Assembly (NCBI RefSeq): GCF_009728735.1 | Contig: NZ_CP024636.1 | Coordinates: forward strand, 3,664,931-3,728,930 | Origin: Pantoea phytobeneficialis | GTDB lineage: Bacteria > Pseudomonadota > Gammaproteobacteria > Enterobacterales > Enterobacteriaceae | Direction: 5' to 3' | Length of the DNA stretch: 64,000 bases | Shown: positions 57,106 to 64,000 of the stretch, piece by piece | Numbering within the stretch: the stretch's first letter is position 1 | How the letters are laid out: every line of letters starts with the position of its first letter | Notes under the pieces: generated by a model | Database searches by the model: none | Told to the model about the DNA's origin: nothing | Seen by the model: the letters and a program-made list of their open reading frames with translations, nothing else | Program-made: the position numbers and the translations under genes

Positions 57106-59091
57106 TCAACGTGATTTATAATCCTCCAGATGAATATTGAAAGCTTTCAGCTTGCGCCATAATGAGGTGCGGCTGATCTTCAGCGTCTGAGTAATCTTTA
57201 TGGCTTTGCCCTGACACTGGACGGCGGCTTTAATTAACGCATCACGTTCCATATCGATGAGGCTATGCAAACCATTCGACGGCGGGAGCGTGGCCAGATC
57301 GCGAATACGTTCAATCAGCGCCAGGGGAATATCTTTGACGCGGATTACCGCGCCATCGCTGTAACTAAAAGCCCGCTCGAGCACATTGCGTAACTCGCGG
57401 TTATTTCCCGGCCAACTGTAACGCGTCAACAGTTGCAGCGCATCCTCTGACAACGACAGATTGCTGTCGACTTCACGGCTCATGATCTTCAGATAACGTT
57501 TAATCAGCGCCGGAATATCTTCACTGCGTTCGCGCAAAGGGGGGATATGGATATCGAACGACTGCAATTCATACAGCAAATGGCGGCGAAAACGGTTTTC
57601 ATCCACGTACTGATTAATATCGACGCTGGTGGTGGTGATTAGCCGTACATCCAACGGTACCAGCAGTTGGTTGGCCTTACTCAGCAAGCCGGTTTTCAGC
57701 AGTTGCAGCAGGGCGGTCTGGACTTCGGTGGTCAGGTACTCCACATTCTCCAACAAAAGCGTGCCGCCTTTGGCCAGTTCAAACTTTGAGATCACATGTT
57801 TGTCGCCATTGACGATGCCGCCGAGAAACTCACTGGTCATGGTTTCGCGCGGGATTGCCTGGCAGTTGATGGTGATAAAGGGCTTATCCTGACGCTCGCT
57901 GGCATTATGAATGGCCTGAGCCAGATAGGACTTACCCAACCCTTCCTCACCATGCAGCAGCACCGAACCTCGACCTTTCGCCGCCTGTTGCGCCAGGCGC
58001 ACCACGCGGCGAATGGTATTTGAGGTGCCGACATAATCAAGGTCATCAAAGGTGAGCCGAGCACCAATACCGCTATGGCGATGGACCAACTCGCGGATGC
58101 GATCAATCGGGTGCATCAGAGCGATATAACGATCCGAGGTATTGTTCGGTCCCTTGACGATTTTCAGTGAAATCGCCAGAGAGATGAAGGAACCCGCAAA
58201 TTCGATGGCGGTTTCAAATAGATCAACCTCACGATTGTGAGCGATCGCATTGAGAATGCTTTGCGGTAGCTTGATGATATCGTGAATATTTTTGCCGAGA
58301 ATTTTTTCACTTTTGACCCCGAACAAGTCGCTACCGTGGATATTGAGATAGAGGATAGTGCCTTTATTATCCCATGCCAGTACCCCTTCCTCCACGCCAT
58401 CCAGCAGGGCGTGGACTTCGCTGAGATGTTGATTGGACTCAGCCAGAATCAAATCGGTATTCAGTTTGGCGGTGATCTGTTGCTCAATGGAATGCACCAG
58501 CGCCAACCCCAGCGCCGGGGCGCTCTCCTGAGCGCTAAGTAAAATAATCCCCACCGCCCCCATCAGCGTACTGTCGCTGCCGAACACCGGTGCGGCGCAG
58601 ATCTCAAACGGGTGCAGATGTCGGTTGAAATGTTCATAGCCCTTGATGCTGAGGGTTTCATGCAACAACAATGCGCTGGAGATGGCGTTATTGCCCATCA
58701 TGCCTTCGCGCCAATAAATGCTTTCGCGAATCCCGAGCGGTGCCAGCCTGATCGCCATCGACGGCGTAGCATAAAACTTCAACGTGCAACCGGTTTCGTC
58801 GGTCACGAAGATGGCGCAATCCGGCGCATCAAGATATTCGAAAATATCTTCGATGATGGGGGATGAGATATTCAGCATTTCGGATTGGTTGCGGCACAGC
58901 GACTCAAAGGTTATGCCTCGGGCATAAAGTTGTTGTGGCCAGTGATCGTGACGCAACAGGCGTCGGCAACGCAGCCAGGATTGTTTCAGCCAGGGTTTGA
59001 TGTCCGGGCGGTCCAGACTGGTGAGGTTGTTATATAACTCCGGATCCTTGGCGATGAATGCCCGCCATATTGCTTTCATATTGAGACGCAT
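57106..59091 (-). CDS. dhaR: Dihydroxyacetone kinase operon activator DhaR
   Basis: 661 residues. An N-terminal GAF-type sensor region (about 50-190) is followed by PAS (about 205-310), an AAA+ NtrC-like domain (about 340-570; Walker A GEEGLGKS, Walker B GGTLLLENVEYL) and a C-terminal Fis-type HTH (IKITQTLKISRTSLWRKLKAF). The sigma-54 contact motif GAFTGA is not present; its place reads SEFLGGIVNGDKH, as in other DhaR proteins that work with sigma-70. In E. coli DhaK represses and ADP-DhaL activates DhaR. It is divergent from the facilitator and dhaKLM. Confidence 0.92.
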   Translation of the reverse strand: MRLNMKAIWRAFIAKDPELYNNLTSLDRPDIKPWLKQSWLRCRRLLRHDHWPQQLYARGITFESLCRNQSEMLNISSPIIEDIFEYLDAPDCAIFVTDETGCTLKFYATPSMAIRLAPLGIRESIYWREGMMGNNAISSALLLHETLSIKGYEHFNRHLHPFEICAAPVFGSDSTLMGAVGIILLSAQESAPALGLALVHSIEQQITAKLNTDLILAESNQHLSEVHALLDGVEEGVLAWDNKGTILYLNIHGSDLFGVKSEKILGKNIHDIIKLPQSILNAIAHNREVDLFETAIEFAGSFISLAISLKIVKGPNNTSDRYIALMHPIDRIRELVHRHSGIGARLTFDDLDYVGTSNTIRRVVRLAQQAAKGRGSVLLHGEEGLGKSYLAQAIHNASERQDKPFITINCQAIPRETMTSEFLGGIVNGDKHVISKFELAKGGTLLLENVEYLTTEVQTALLQLLKTGLLSKANQLLVPLDVRLITTTSVDINQYVDENRFRRHLLYELQSFDIHIPPLRERSEDIPALIKRYLKIMSREVDSNLSLSEDALQLLTRYSWPGNNRELRNVLERAFSYSDGAVIRVKDIPLALIERIRDLATLPPSNGLHSLIDMERDALIKAAVQCQGKAIKITQTLKISRTSLWRKLKAFNIHLEDYKSR

Positions 59092-59538
59092 GCATTGCCT
59101 TCCTGCTGAAAATGGCCCAGCTATTAATTGAGTCTGTCAGGGTAAGAGCCGATCACTGGCGCGGAGCATAACGCTATATGTAGTGTATTTTGACGCTTCC
59201 CGGTAAAGCAGCGTGCCAAATTGTGACAGCGATCTGGAAATAGTTTCCCGCATCAATGTTCACTATTATTTTAAACTAACCAATTGTATTTAATTTGTTT
59301 TTTATTTATTTAAACAACTGATGTGAAATGTCTCACATCTTTGAATACAGTATGACCGGGTTCAAATAACCCTGTTTTCATCCGTCATTATGTTTCTTTT
59401 TGCAACCTTCCCGGAAAAAATAACGTTTCTGAATTAAACAAAAAAATATTTTTTACAGCCTTTTTCTCCCTTTCTATTCTCAGCATGTTCTTGCATAAGA
59501 CGACCAGTTATATCAACTGTTAATAAAAGGAAAGGAAG
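59092..59538. other. Regulatory region between dhaR and the dha operon
   Basis: 447 AT-rich bases with a perfect CRP site (59322-59337) and a small dyad GGGTTcaaatAACCC around 59363. No gene is seen. The DhaR target must lie here but I cannot point to it. Confidence 0.5.
59322..59337. promoter_or_regulatory. CRP-cAMP binding site in the dha control region
   Basis: TGTGAAATGTCTCACA matches TGTGA-N6-TCACA exactly and the dyad extends to GATGTGA/TCACATC. It is about 215 bases upstream of the facilitator gene and about 230 from dhaR. Catabolite control of glycerol/dihydroxyacetone use is expected. Confidence 0.88.
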
Positions 59539-60267
59539 ATGAACATCTTTTTATCAGAAATGGTCGGCACCATGCTGTTGATTCTGCTTGGCGACGGTGT
59601 GGTGGCCAACGTGGTCTTAAAACAAACCAAGGGAGGAAGTAGCGGCTGGATTGTGATTACCGCAGGGTGGGGTTTTGCGGTGACGGTCGCTGTTTACGCC
59701 GTCGGCTGGATCAGCGGCGCGCATCTCAATCCGGCAGTGACATTGGCTGTCTGGCTTCAGGGGGGCATTCCATCGGGAATGGTGCTGGTTTACATGCTCG
59801 GCCAACTGGTGGGGGCGTTTCTTGGCGCTATCCTCGTCTGGCTGACGTATAAGCGCCATTATGATGTTTCCGATGATCCCGGCTTAATTCTTGCCACTTT
59901 CTGTACCGGTCCTGCTATCCGCGACTATAAATGGAACCTGGTCACTGAAATTATCGGTACTGCGATGCTGGTATTCGGCGTGTTGGCGATTTTCAACTCG
60001 CACAACGGTATTGCCGGTGGTTTTGGGCCTTATGCGGTCGGCGTGTTGGTGTGGAGTATCGGTTTGTCATTAGGCGGACCTACCGGCTATGCGATCAACC
60101 CGGCGCGTGACCTTGGCCCGCGTATCGCGCATGCGTTATTGCCGATTAAAAACAAAGGCGGTTCCGATTGGAGCTATGCCTGGGTGCCGATTGTCGGTCC
60201 ATTAATTGGCGGTGCGGTCGGCTCTCTATTATACAAATTCTTATTACCTCTCTTAACTACCCCATAA
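59539..60267 (+). CDS. Glycerol facilitator-like aquaglyceroporin (MIP family)
   Basis: A 242-residue inner-membrane channel with six helices and two half-helices. Both NPA boxes are present: HLNPAVTLAV (about 66) and INPARDLGPR (about 192). The Asp after the second box (NPARD) is typical of glycerol-conducting channels, not water-only aquaporins. It is the first gene of the dha operon, with ribosome site AAAGGAAAGG, and admits glycerol and/or dihydroxyacetone. It is similar to GlpF but without glpK beside it, so the facilitator serves the dehydrogenase/DHA-kinase route. Confidence 0.9.
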   Translation: MNIFLSEMVGTMLLILLGDGVVANVVLKQTKGGSSGWIVITAGWGFAVTVAVYAVGWISGAHLNPAVTLAVWLQGGIPSGMVLVYMLGQLVGAFLGAILVWLTYKRHYDVSDDPGLILATFCTGPAIRDYKWNLVTEIIGTAMLVFGVLAIFNSHNGIAGGFGPYAVGVLVWSIGLSLGGPTGYAINPARDLGPRIAHALLPIKNKGGSDWSYAWVPIVGPLIGGAVGSLLYKFLLPLLTTP

Positions 60268-60316
60268 CAGTCCCCCCCAGGCCGCACCGGCCTGGGGACA
60301 TGACGAGGAAAGATTG

Positions 60317-61381
60317 ATGAAAAAGTTAATCAACAAGGTTGATGATGTTGTCAGGGAACAACTTGAAGGCTTTGCCCTGGCGCATCCGGAATTAACGGTC
60401 AATATCGAACCTTTCTATGTCTGTCGCCGCACCGATAAACCGAAGGTTGCACTGATTTCCGGTGGTGGGTCAGGGCATGAACCGATGCACGGTGGATTTG
60501 TCGGTTTTGGCATGTTGGACGGTGCCTGCCCTGGACATATTTTTACCTCGCCAACCCCCGATCAGATGTACGAATGCGCGCAAAAGGTCAACAGCGATAA
60601 CGGCATCCTGTTGCTGATTAAAAATTACACCGGCGACATTCTTAACTTTGAAACCGCCGCTGAATTGCTGCATGGCGAGGGCATTCCGGTACAGGTGGCG
60701 GTGATTGACGATGACGTGGCGGTGAAAGATAGCCTGTACACCGCAGGTCGTCGTGGTGTTGCCACGACGGTGCTGGCAGAGAAAATTCTGGGCGCAGCGG
60801 CGGAAGAGGGTTACAGCCTGGATGAATGCGTGCAACTGGCGACGCGTATTAGTAACCGTGGGCGTTCAATCGGCGTGGCACTGTCGGCCTGTACGGTGCC
60901 CGCTGCGGGCCGGGCAAGTTTTGATTTAGCTGATGATGAAATTGAATTTGGTATTGGTATCCACGGTGAACCGGGTATCCGCCGCGAGAAGTACAGTGAC
61001 TGCGATACCCTGGTCACAGAGATGCTCAACGAAATTCTCGACAATACGCCCTATAGTCGCGTGTTGCGGCAGTGGGACGGTGATAAAGGCGAGTGGGTGG
61101 AAAACAGCCAGACTACCGAGCCGTTGAATGAACAGGACAGCGTGATTGTGCTGGTCAATGGGCTGGGTGGCACGCCGTTATCAGAGCTGTATGCGGTGTA
61201 CCGCAAAACGGCAGAAATCCTGACCGCGCGCAACATCCATATCGCCCGCAACCTGGTGGGGACGTTCTGTAGCTCCATCGACATGCAGGGGGTATCGATC
61301 ACGCTGTTGAAAGTCGACGAAGAGATGCTGACGTTGTGGGATTTTCCGGTCAGCACCCCAGCGCTACGCTGGAAAATGTAA
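60317..61381 (+). CDS. dhaK: PTS-dependent dihydroxyacetone kinase, substrate-binding subunit DhaK
   Basis: 354 residues from ATG 60317 (ribosome site GAGGAAAG). Dihydroxyacetone is bound covalently to the His in GIGIHGEPG (His216 here, His218 in E. coli). The N-terminal GGGSGHEPMHGGFVG and the KNYTGDILNF block (about 102) are conserved. With DhaL and DhaM it makes DHAP from dihydroxyacetone. It also acts as a corepressor of DhaR. Confidence 0.96.
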   Translation: MKKLINKVDDVVREQLEGFALAHPELTVNIEPFYVCRRTDKPKVALISGGGSGHEPMHGGFVGFGMLDGACPGHIFTSPTPDQMYECAQKVNSDNGILLLIKNYTGDILNFETAAELLHGEGIPVQVAVIDDDVAVKDSLYTAGRRGVATTVLAEKILGAAAEEGYSLDECVQLATRISNRGRSIGVALSACTVPAAGRASFDLADDEIEFGIGIHGEPGIRREKYSDCDTLVTEMLNEILDNTPYSRVLRQWDGDKGEWVENSQTTEPLNEQDSVIVLVNGLGGTPLSELYAVYRKTAEILTARNIHIARNLVGTFCSSIDMQGVSITLLKVDEEMLTLWDFPVSTPALRWKM

Positions 61382-61454
61382 CCTGGTGTCGCGGTCTGGT
61401 CAGTAAAGCCAGGCCGCTGTGACGCGGGAAGAGAGCATTCTGTGGGGGATAACA

Positions 61455-62078
61455 ATGGTCGTAAGCAAAAAACAGGTGATTGATTGGCTGGATGCCTCAG
61501 CAACGGTTTTTGAGCAGCAGCAAGAGTTTCTGACCAATCTGGACCGCGAAATCGGCGATGCCGATCACGGGTTGAACATGAATCGTGGCTTCAAAAAGGT
61601 CAAAGAGAAACTGCCGACGCTGGAAGATAAGGATATTGGCACCATTTTGAAAAATACCGGGATGGTGTTGTTGTCGAGCATTGGCGGTGCCAGCGGGCCA
61701 CTCTATGGCACTTTTTTCCTGAAAGCCGCCGAATGTGTCATGGCGAAAGAAGAATTAACGGTGACGGATTTATACAACCTGTACCGCGAAGGCACGGAGC
61801 GTATCATCGCACGCGGGATGGCACACCCGGGTGATAAAACCATGGTGGATACATTGTCGGCCATTGTTTCATCGTTGCAAACCCAGCAGGAAGCTCCGCT
61901 AACCAGTGCATTGAATAGCACATTAGTGGCGGCCGAGGCCGCGATGAAAAGCACCATTCCGATGCGGGCCGCAAAAGGGCGTGCCAGTTATCTTGGTGAA
62001 CGTTCTATCGGACACCAGGACCCCGGTGCGACCTCCAGTTATCTGTTATTTAAAACACTTTGTGAGGTTGTTGGCTAA
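61455..62078 (+). CDS. dhaL: PTS-dependent dihydroxyacetone kinase, ADP-binding subunit DhaL
   Basis: 207 residues from ATG 61455 (after GGGGGA); the open frame starts 12 codons earlier. The Mg-ADP-binding motif is GDADHGLNMNRGF (about 34-46), with SSIGGASGPLYGTFF near 76-90 and GDKTMVDTL near 128. DhaL holds ADP as a cofactor that is rephosphorylated by DhaM, and it coactivates DhaR. Confidence 0.95.
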   Translation: MVVSKKQVIDWLDASATVFEQQQEFLTNLDREIGDADHGLNMNRGFKKVKEKLPTLEDKDIGTILKNTGMVLLSSIGGASGPLYGTFFLKAAECVMAKEELTVTDLYNLYREGTERIIARGMAHPGDKTMVDTLSAIVSSLQTQQEAPLTSALNSTLVAAEAAMKSTIPMRAAKGRASYLGERSIGHQDPGATSSYLLFKTLCEVVG

Positions 62079-62109
62079 CAAACGTGGTCCTCAATAAGGT
62101 GATCCAACT

Positions 62110-63534
62110 ATGGTCAATATTGTGGTGGTTTCGCATAGCAGGAAGCTGGCTGAAGGCGTGATTGAGCTGGCGTCACAAATGACGCAGGGAAAAGTAAAGT
62201 TCGCCCTGGCGGCTGGCATTGATGATCCTGAAAACCCGATTGGTACTGATCCGGTCGCGGTGATGATGGCCATTGAGGAGGTGCTGGATGACGATGTGCT
62301 GGTGATGGTCGATATGGGAAGCGCGATCCTCAGTACCGACATGGCGAAAGAGCTGCTTGGCGAGGAAAAGATGGCACGGGTGCAGATTTGCGCAGCGCCG
62401 CTGGTGGAAGGCACGGTGGCGGCAGCGGTCGCGGCGGCATCCGGGCAATCGGTTGAACAGGTGATGGCAGAGGCACATCAGGCGCTGACAGCAAAGTACG
62501 CCCAGTTGGGGCAGAGCGCGGCGTTGCCAACGATGCCGCTCCCGGTGGGGCCAACTGACACGCACAACGACAGCAAAAGCTTTTCCTGGACAATAACCAA
62601 TCCGACCGGCATTCACGCCCGTCCGGCATCGGCGATTGCCCGTTGTCTGAATCAATTTGATGCGGAGGTACAAATCGTCAATGGCGACCGTGTGTTGAAT
62701 GCCAAGAGCATGAACAATGTGGCGCTGTTGGGCATCAAATGTGGTGATGTCATTACGTTGCACGCTCATGGACCTGAGGCGCAGCAGGCAATCGATGCAT
62801 TTGCCGCGCTGGCAGCAACGCAATTTGGCGATGACAACGCGGGGCCGGAGGCGGTGGTGAAAAAAAAGTCCGGCGTGCTGGCGGTGACGATCTGCCGCAT
62901 CGAACGTGACCTGCCACAATTGACGCAACGTGCAGTGGCCGCAAAAGACGTCGAAATTGCCCGACTGAGTCAGGCGATTGCGGCGGCGAAGCAGGAACTG
63001 GAGATATTGATTGCCACCACATCTGAGCAACTGACGGACAATGAGGCGGCAATGTTCTCCGCTCACCAGATGATGTTGGAAGATGGCGAGTTGTTCGACA
63101 CCACCCTTGAACGGCTGGAGCAACAACCAGCACCTGTCGAGCAGTTGTGGCTTGGCGTGATTAGCCAGATGGCCGATGAATACCGGGCGATTGAGGATAC
63201 GTATCTGCGTGAACGGTATATCGATGTTTATGACGTTGGTATGCGGGTGCTGGGGCTGTTGCTCGGCCATCCTCTGTTTACTCTGCCGCCAGCGCATTCG
63301 CCCACATTAATTATCGCTAATTATCTCTTGCCCTCGGAAATTATGGCCTTAGACAGCATGCTGACCGAGGGCGTCTGTTTTACCACCATCGGTGCCCAAT
63401 CTCATGCGGCGATTTTGGCCGCCGCACGCGGGATAGCGGTGTTTGTCGACCGCAACGGCAAGCGTACCAGACAATGGCAGGATGGCACGCGAGTGCAGCT
63501 GGCAACGGATTCCGGCGAGATCATGGCGGTATAA
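62110..63534 (+). CDS. dhaM: PTS-dependent dihydroxyacetone kinase phosphotransferase subunit DhaM
   Basis: 474 residues in three domains: EIIA-mannose-like (1 to ~130, active His9 in VVSHSRKLAEG), HPr-like (~158-242, active His169 in PTGIHARPASAI) and a truncated enzyme I N-domain (~262-474, His432 in IGAQSHAAIL). All three phospho-histidines are present. It passes phosphate from PEP through EI/HPr of the PTS to ADP on DhaL. Confidence 0.95.
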   Translation: MVNIVVVSHSRKLAEGVIELASQMTQGKVKFALAAGIDDPENPIGTDPVAVMMAIEEVLDDDVLVMVDMGSAILSTDMAKELLGEEKMARVQICAAPLVEGTVAAAVAAASGQSVEQVMAEAHQALTAKYAQLGQSAALPTMPLPVGPTDTHNDSKSFSWTITNPTGIHARPASAIARCLNQFDAEVQIVNGDRVLNAKSMNNVALLGIKCGDVITLHAHGPEAQQAIDAFAALAATQFGDDNAGPEAVVKKKSGVLAVTICRIERDLPQLTQRAVAAKDVEIARLSQAIAAAKQELEILIATTSEQLTDNEAAMFSAHQMMLEDGELFDTTLERLEQQPAPVEQLWLGVISQMADEYRAIEDTYLRERYIDVYDVGMRVLGLLLGHPLFTLPPAHSPTLIIANYLLPSEIMALDSMLTEGVCFTTIGAQSHAAILAAARGIAVFVDRNGKRTRQWQDGTRVQLATDSGEIMAV

Positions 63535-63675
63535 CCTTTTCATCATCCTGAATTGAACCGTGGTTTCAAAAACCTGGCGTCACCGATAGACGTAAGTCAC
63601 GCCGATCTTGTATGGTAATGCTCAGGAACATCCTGCGGGCCAGCTACGGCCTGACTGAAACCCTTAGGAAACGTG

Positions 63676-64000
63676 ATGAAAAACTGGAAAACAAGTGCAG
63701 AACAGATCCTGACCACCGGACCGGTTGTTCCGGTCATTGTGGTAAACAAACTCGAACACGCCGTACCCATGGCTAAAGCGCTGGTGGCGGGCGGTGTTCG
63801 CGTGCTGGAAGTGACCCTGCGCACGCCAGTGGCGATGGATGCGCTGCGTGCCATGATTAAAGAAGTTCCGGAAGCGATTGTCGGGGCGGGAACCGTTATC
63901 AACCCCCAGCAGTTGAAAGAAGTGACCGACGCGGGCGCGCAGTTTGTCATCAGCCCCGGTATCACCGAACCGTTGCTGAAAGCGGCTGTAGAAGGCCCGG
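63676..64000 (+). CDS. eda: KHG/KDPG aldolase Eda, N-terminal part (cut by window end)
   Basis: ATG 63676 follows TAGGAAACGTG and opens [20 protein letters not shown], then [28 protein letters not shown] (catalytic Glu region, about 45) and [12 protein letters not shown]. 108 residues are visible; the Schiff-base Lys (position ~133 in E. coli) lies beyond the window. Eda splits KDPG into pyruvate and glyceraldehyde-3-phosphate. edd is not next to it here, so KDPG may come mainly from hexuronate catabolism or from an edd elsewhere. Confidence 0.94.
   Translation, partial: MKNWKTSAEQILTTGPVVPVIVVNKLEHAVPMAKALVAGGVRVLEVTLRTPVAMDALRAMIKEVPEAIVGAGTVINPQQLKEVTDAGAQFVISPGITEPLLKAAVEGP

Noticed and set aside
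59485..59505. TTGCAT near the facilitator gene as part of a sigma-54 promoter
   Set aside because: The -24 GG is missing at the required distance, and DhaR lacks GAFTGA.
62173..63297. A 374-codon frame antisense to dhaM
   Set aside because: Same shadow pattern (Arg/His/Gln-rich); dhaM has all catalytic residues.

Overview
The window looks like an ordinary enterobacterial chromosome, most likely a member of the Erwiniaceae (Pantoea/Erwinia-like). This rests on the gene order (argS-yecM-cutC, cmoAB, aspS-nudB-yebC-ruvCAB, znuABC-mepM-lpxM, pykA-hexR-zwf), an omptin protease, an orphan T6SS-like cluster of the kind described in Pantoea/Erwinia, and protein similarity recalled from E. coli. Genus and species are inference. 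No rRNA or CRISPR array was seen and I recognised no tRNA.

Layout. 1-342: the left end of an IS110-family element (transposase start, minus strand) with a readable bridge RNA, inserted exactly in a REP palindrome. 339-2943: chaA, chaB and chaC. 2940-11922: a minus-strand operon with only the membrane and phospho-signalling parts of a type VI secretion system (SH3-type lipoprotein, TssL, a short TssM, TagF, FHA protein, PP2C phosphatase, exported protein, Ser/Thr kinase); no sheath, tube, baseplate, ClpV or TssJ gene is present. 12416-24341: nitrate assimilation, consisting of the antiterminator nasR, a sigma-54/NtrC promoter, an attenuator leader with an ANTAR-type hexaloop, the ABC transporter nrtABC, an in-frame NasC-NirB-NirD fusion, the nitrate reductase nasA and a siroheme methyltransferase. 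24529-28160: flhBAE. 28197-39282: argS, a 40-residue membrane protein, yecM, a MalY/PatB enzyme, cutC, an RHH protein, an exported YD-repeat-like protein, gldA, a LysE-type exporter, cmoBA and yecE. 39504-49946: aspS, nudB, yebC, ruvCAB, znuBC/znuA, mepM and lpxM. 49989-57018: omptin, mdfA, pykA, hexR and zwf. 57106-63534: dhaR, a glycerol facilitator and dhaKLM, lying between zwf and eda (start at 63676, cut by the window end) where E. coli has edd.

How the parts work together. GldA (glycerol to dihydroxyacetone), the facilitator and DhaKLM (dihydroxyacetone to DHAP, phosphate from the PTS) form a glycerol/dihydroxyacetone route with a perfect CRP site upstream. The nas block takes nitrate from uptake to ammonium, including siroheme supply for nitrite reductase, and reads as nitrogen-controlled (NtrC/sigma-54) and nitrate-controlled (NasR). 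Metal and stress operators can be read directly: Zur (znu), Fur (gldA / exporter), LexA (ruvAB) and HexR (zwf).

The most notable signal is the IS110 bridge RNA. Its target-binding loop spells the two halves of the host REP site and its donor loop spells the element's own end. A REP family (GTAG plus hairpin, mostly as inverted pairs) recurs at four places and supplies the TAG stop codon of two genes. Coordinates were read by eye and start codons were chosen by Shine-Dalgarno sequence and family length.
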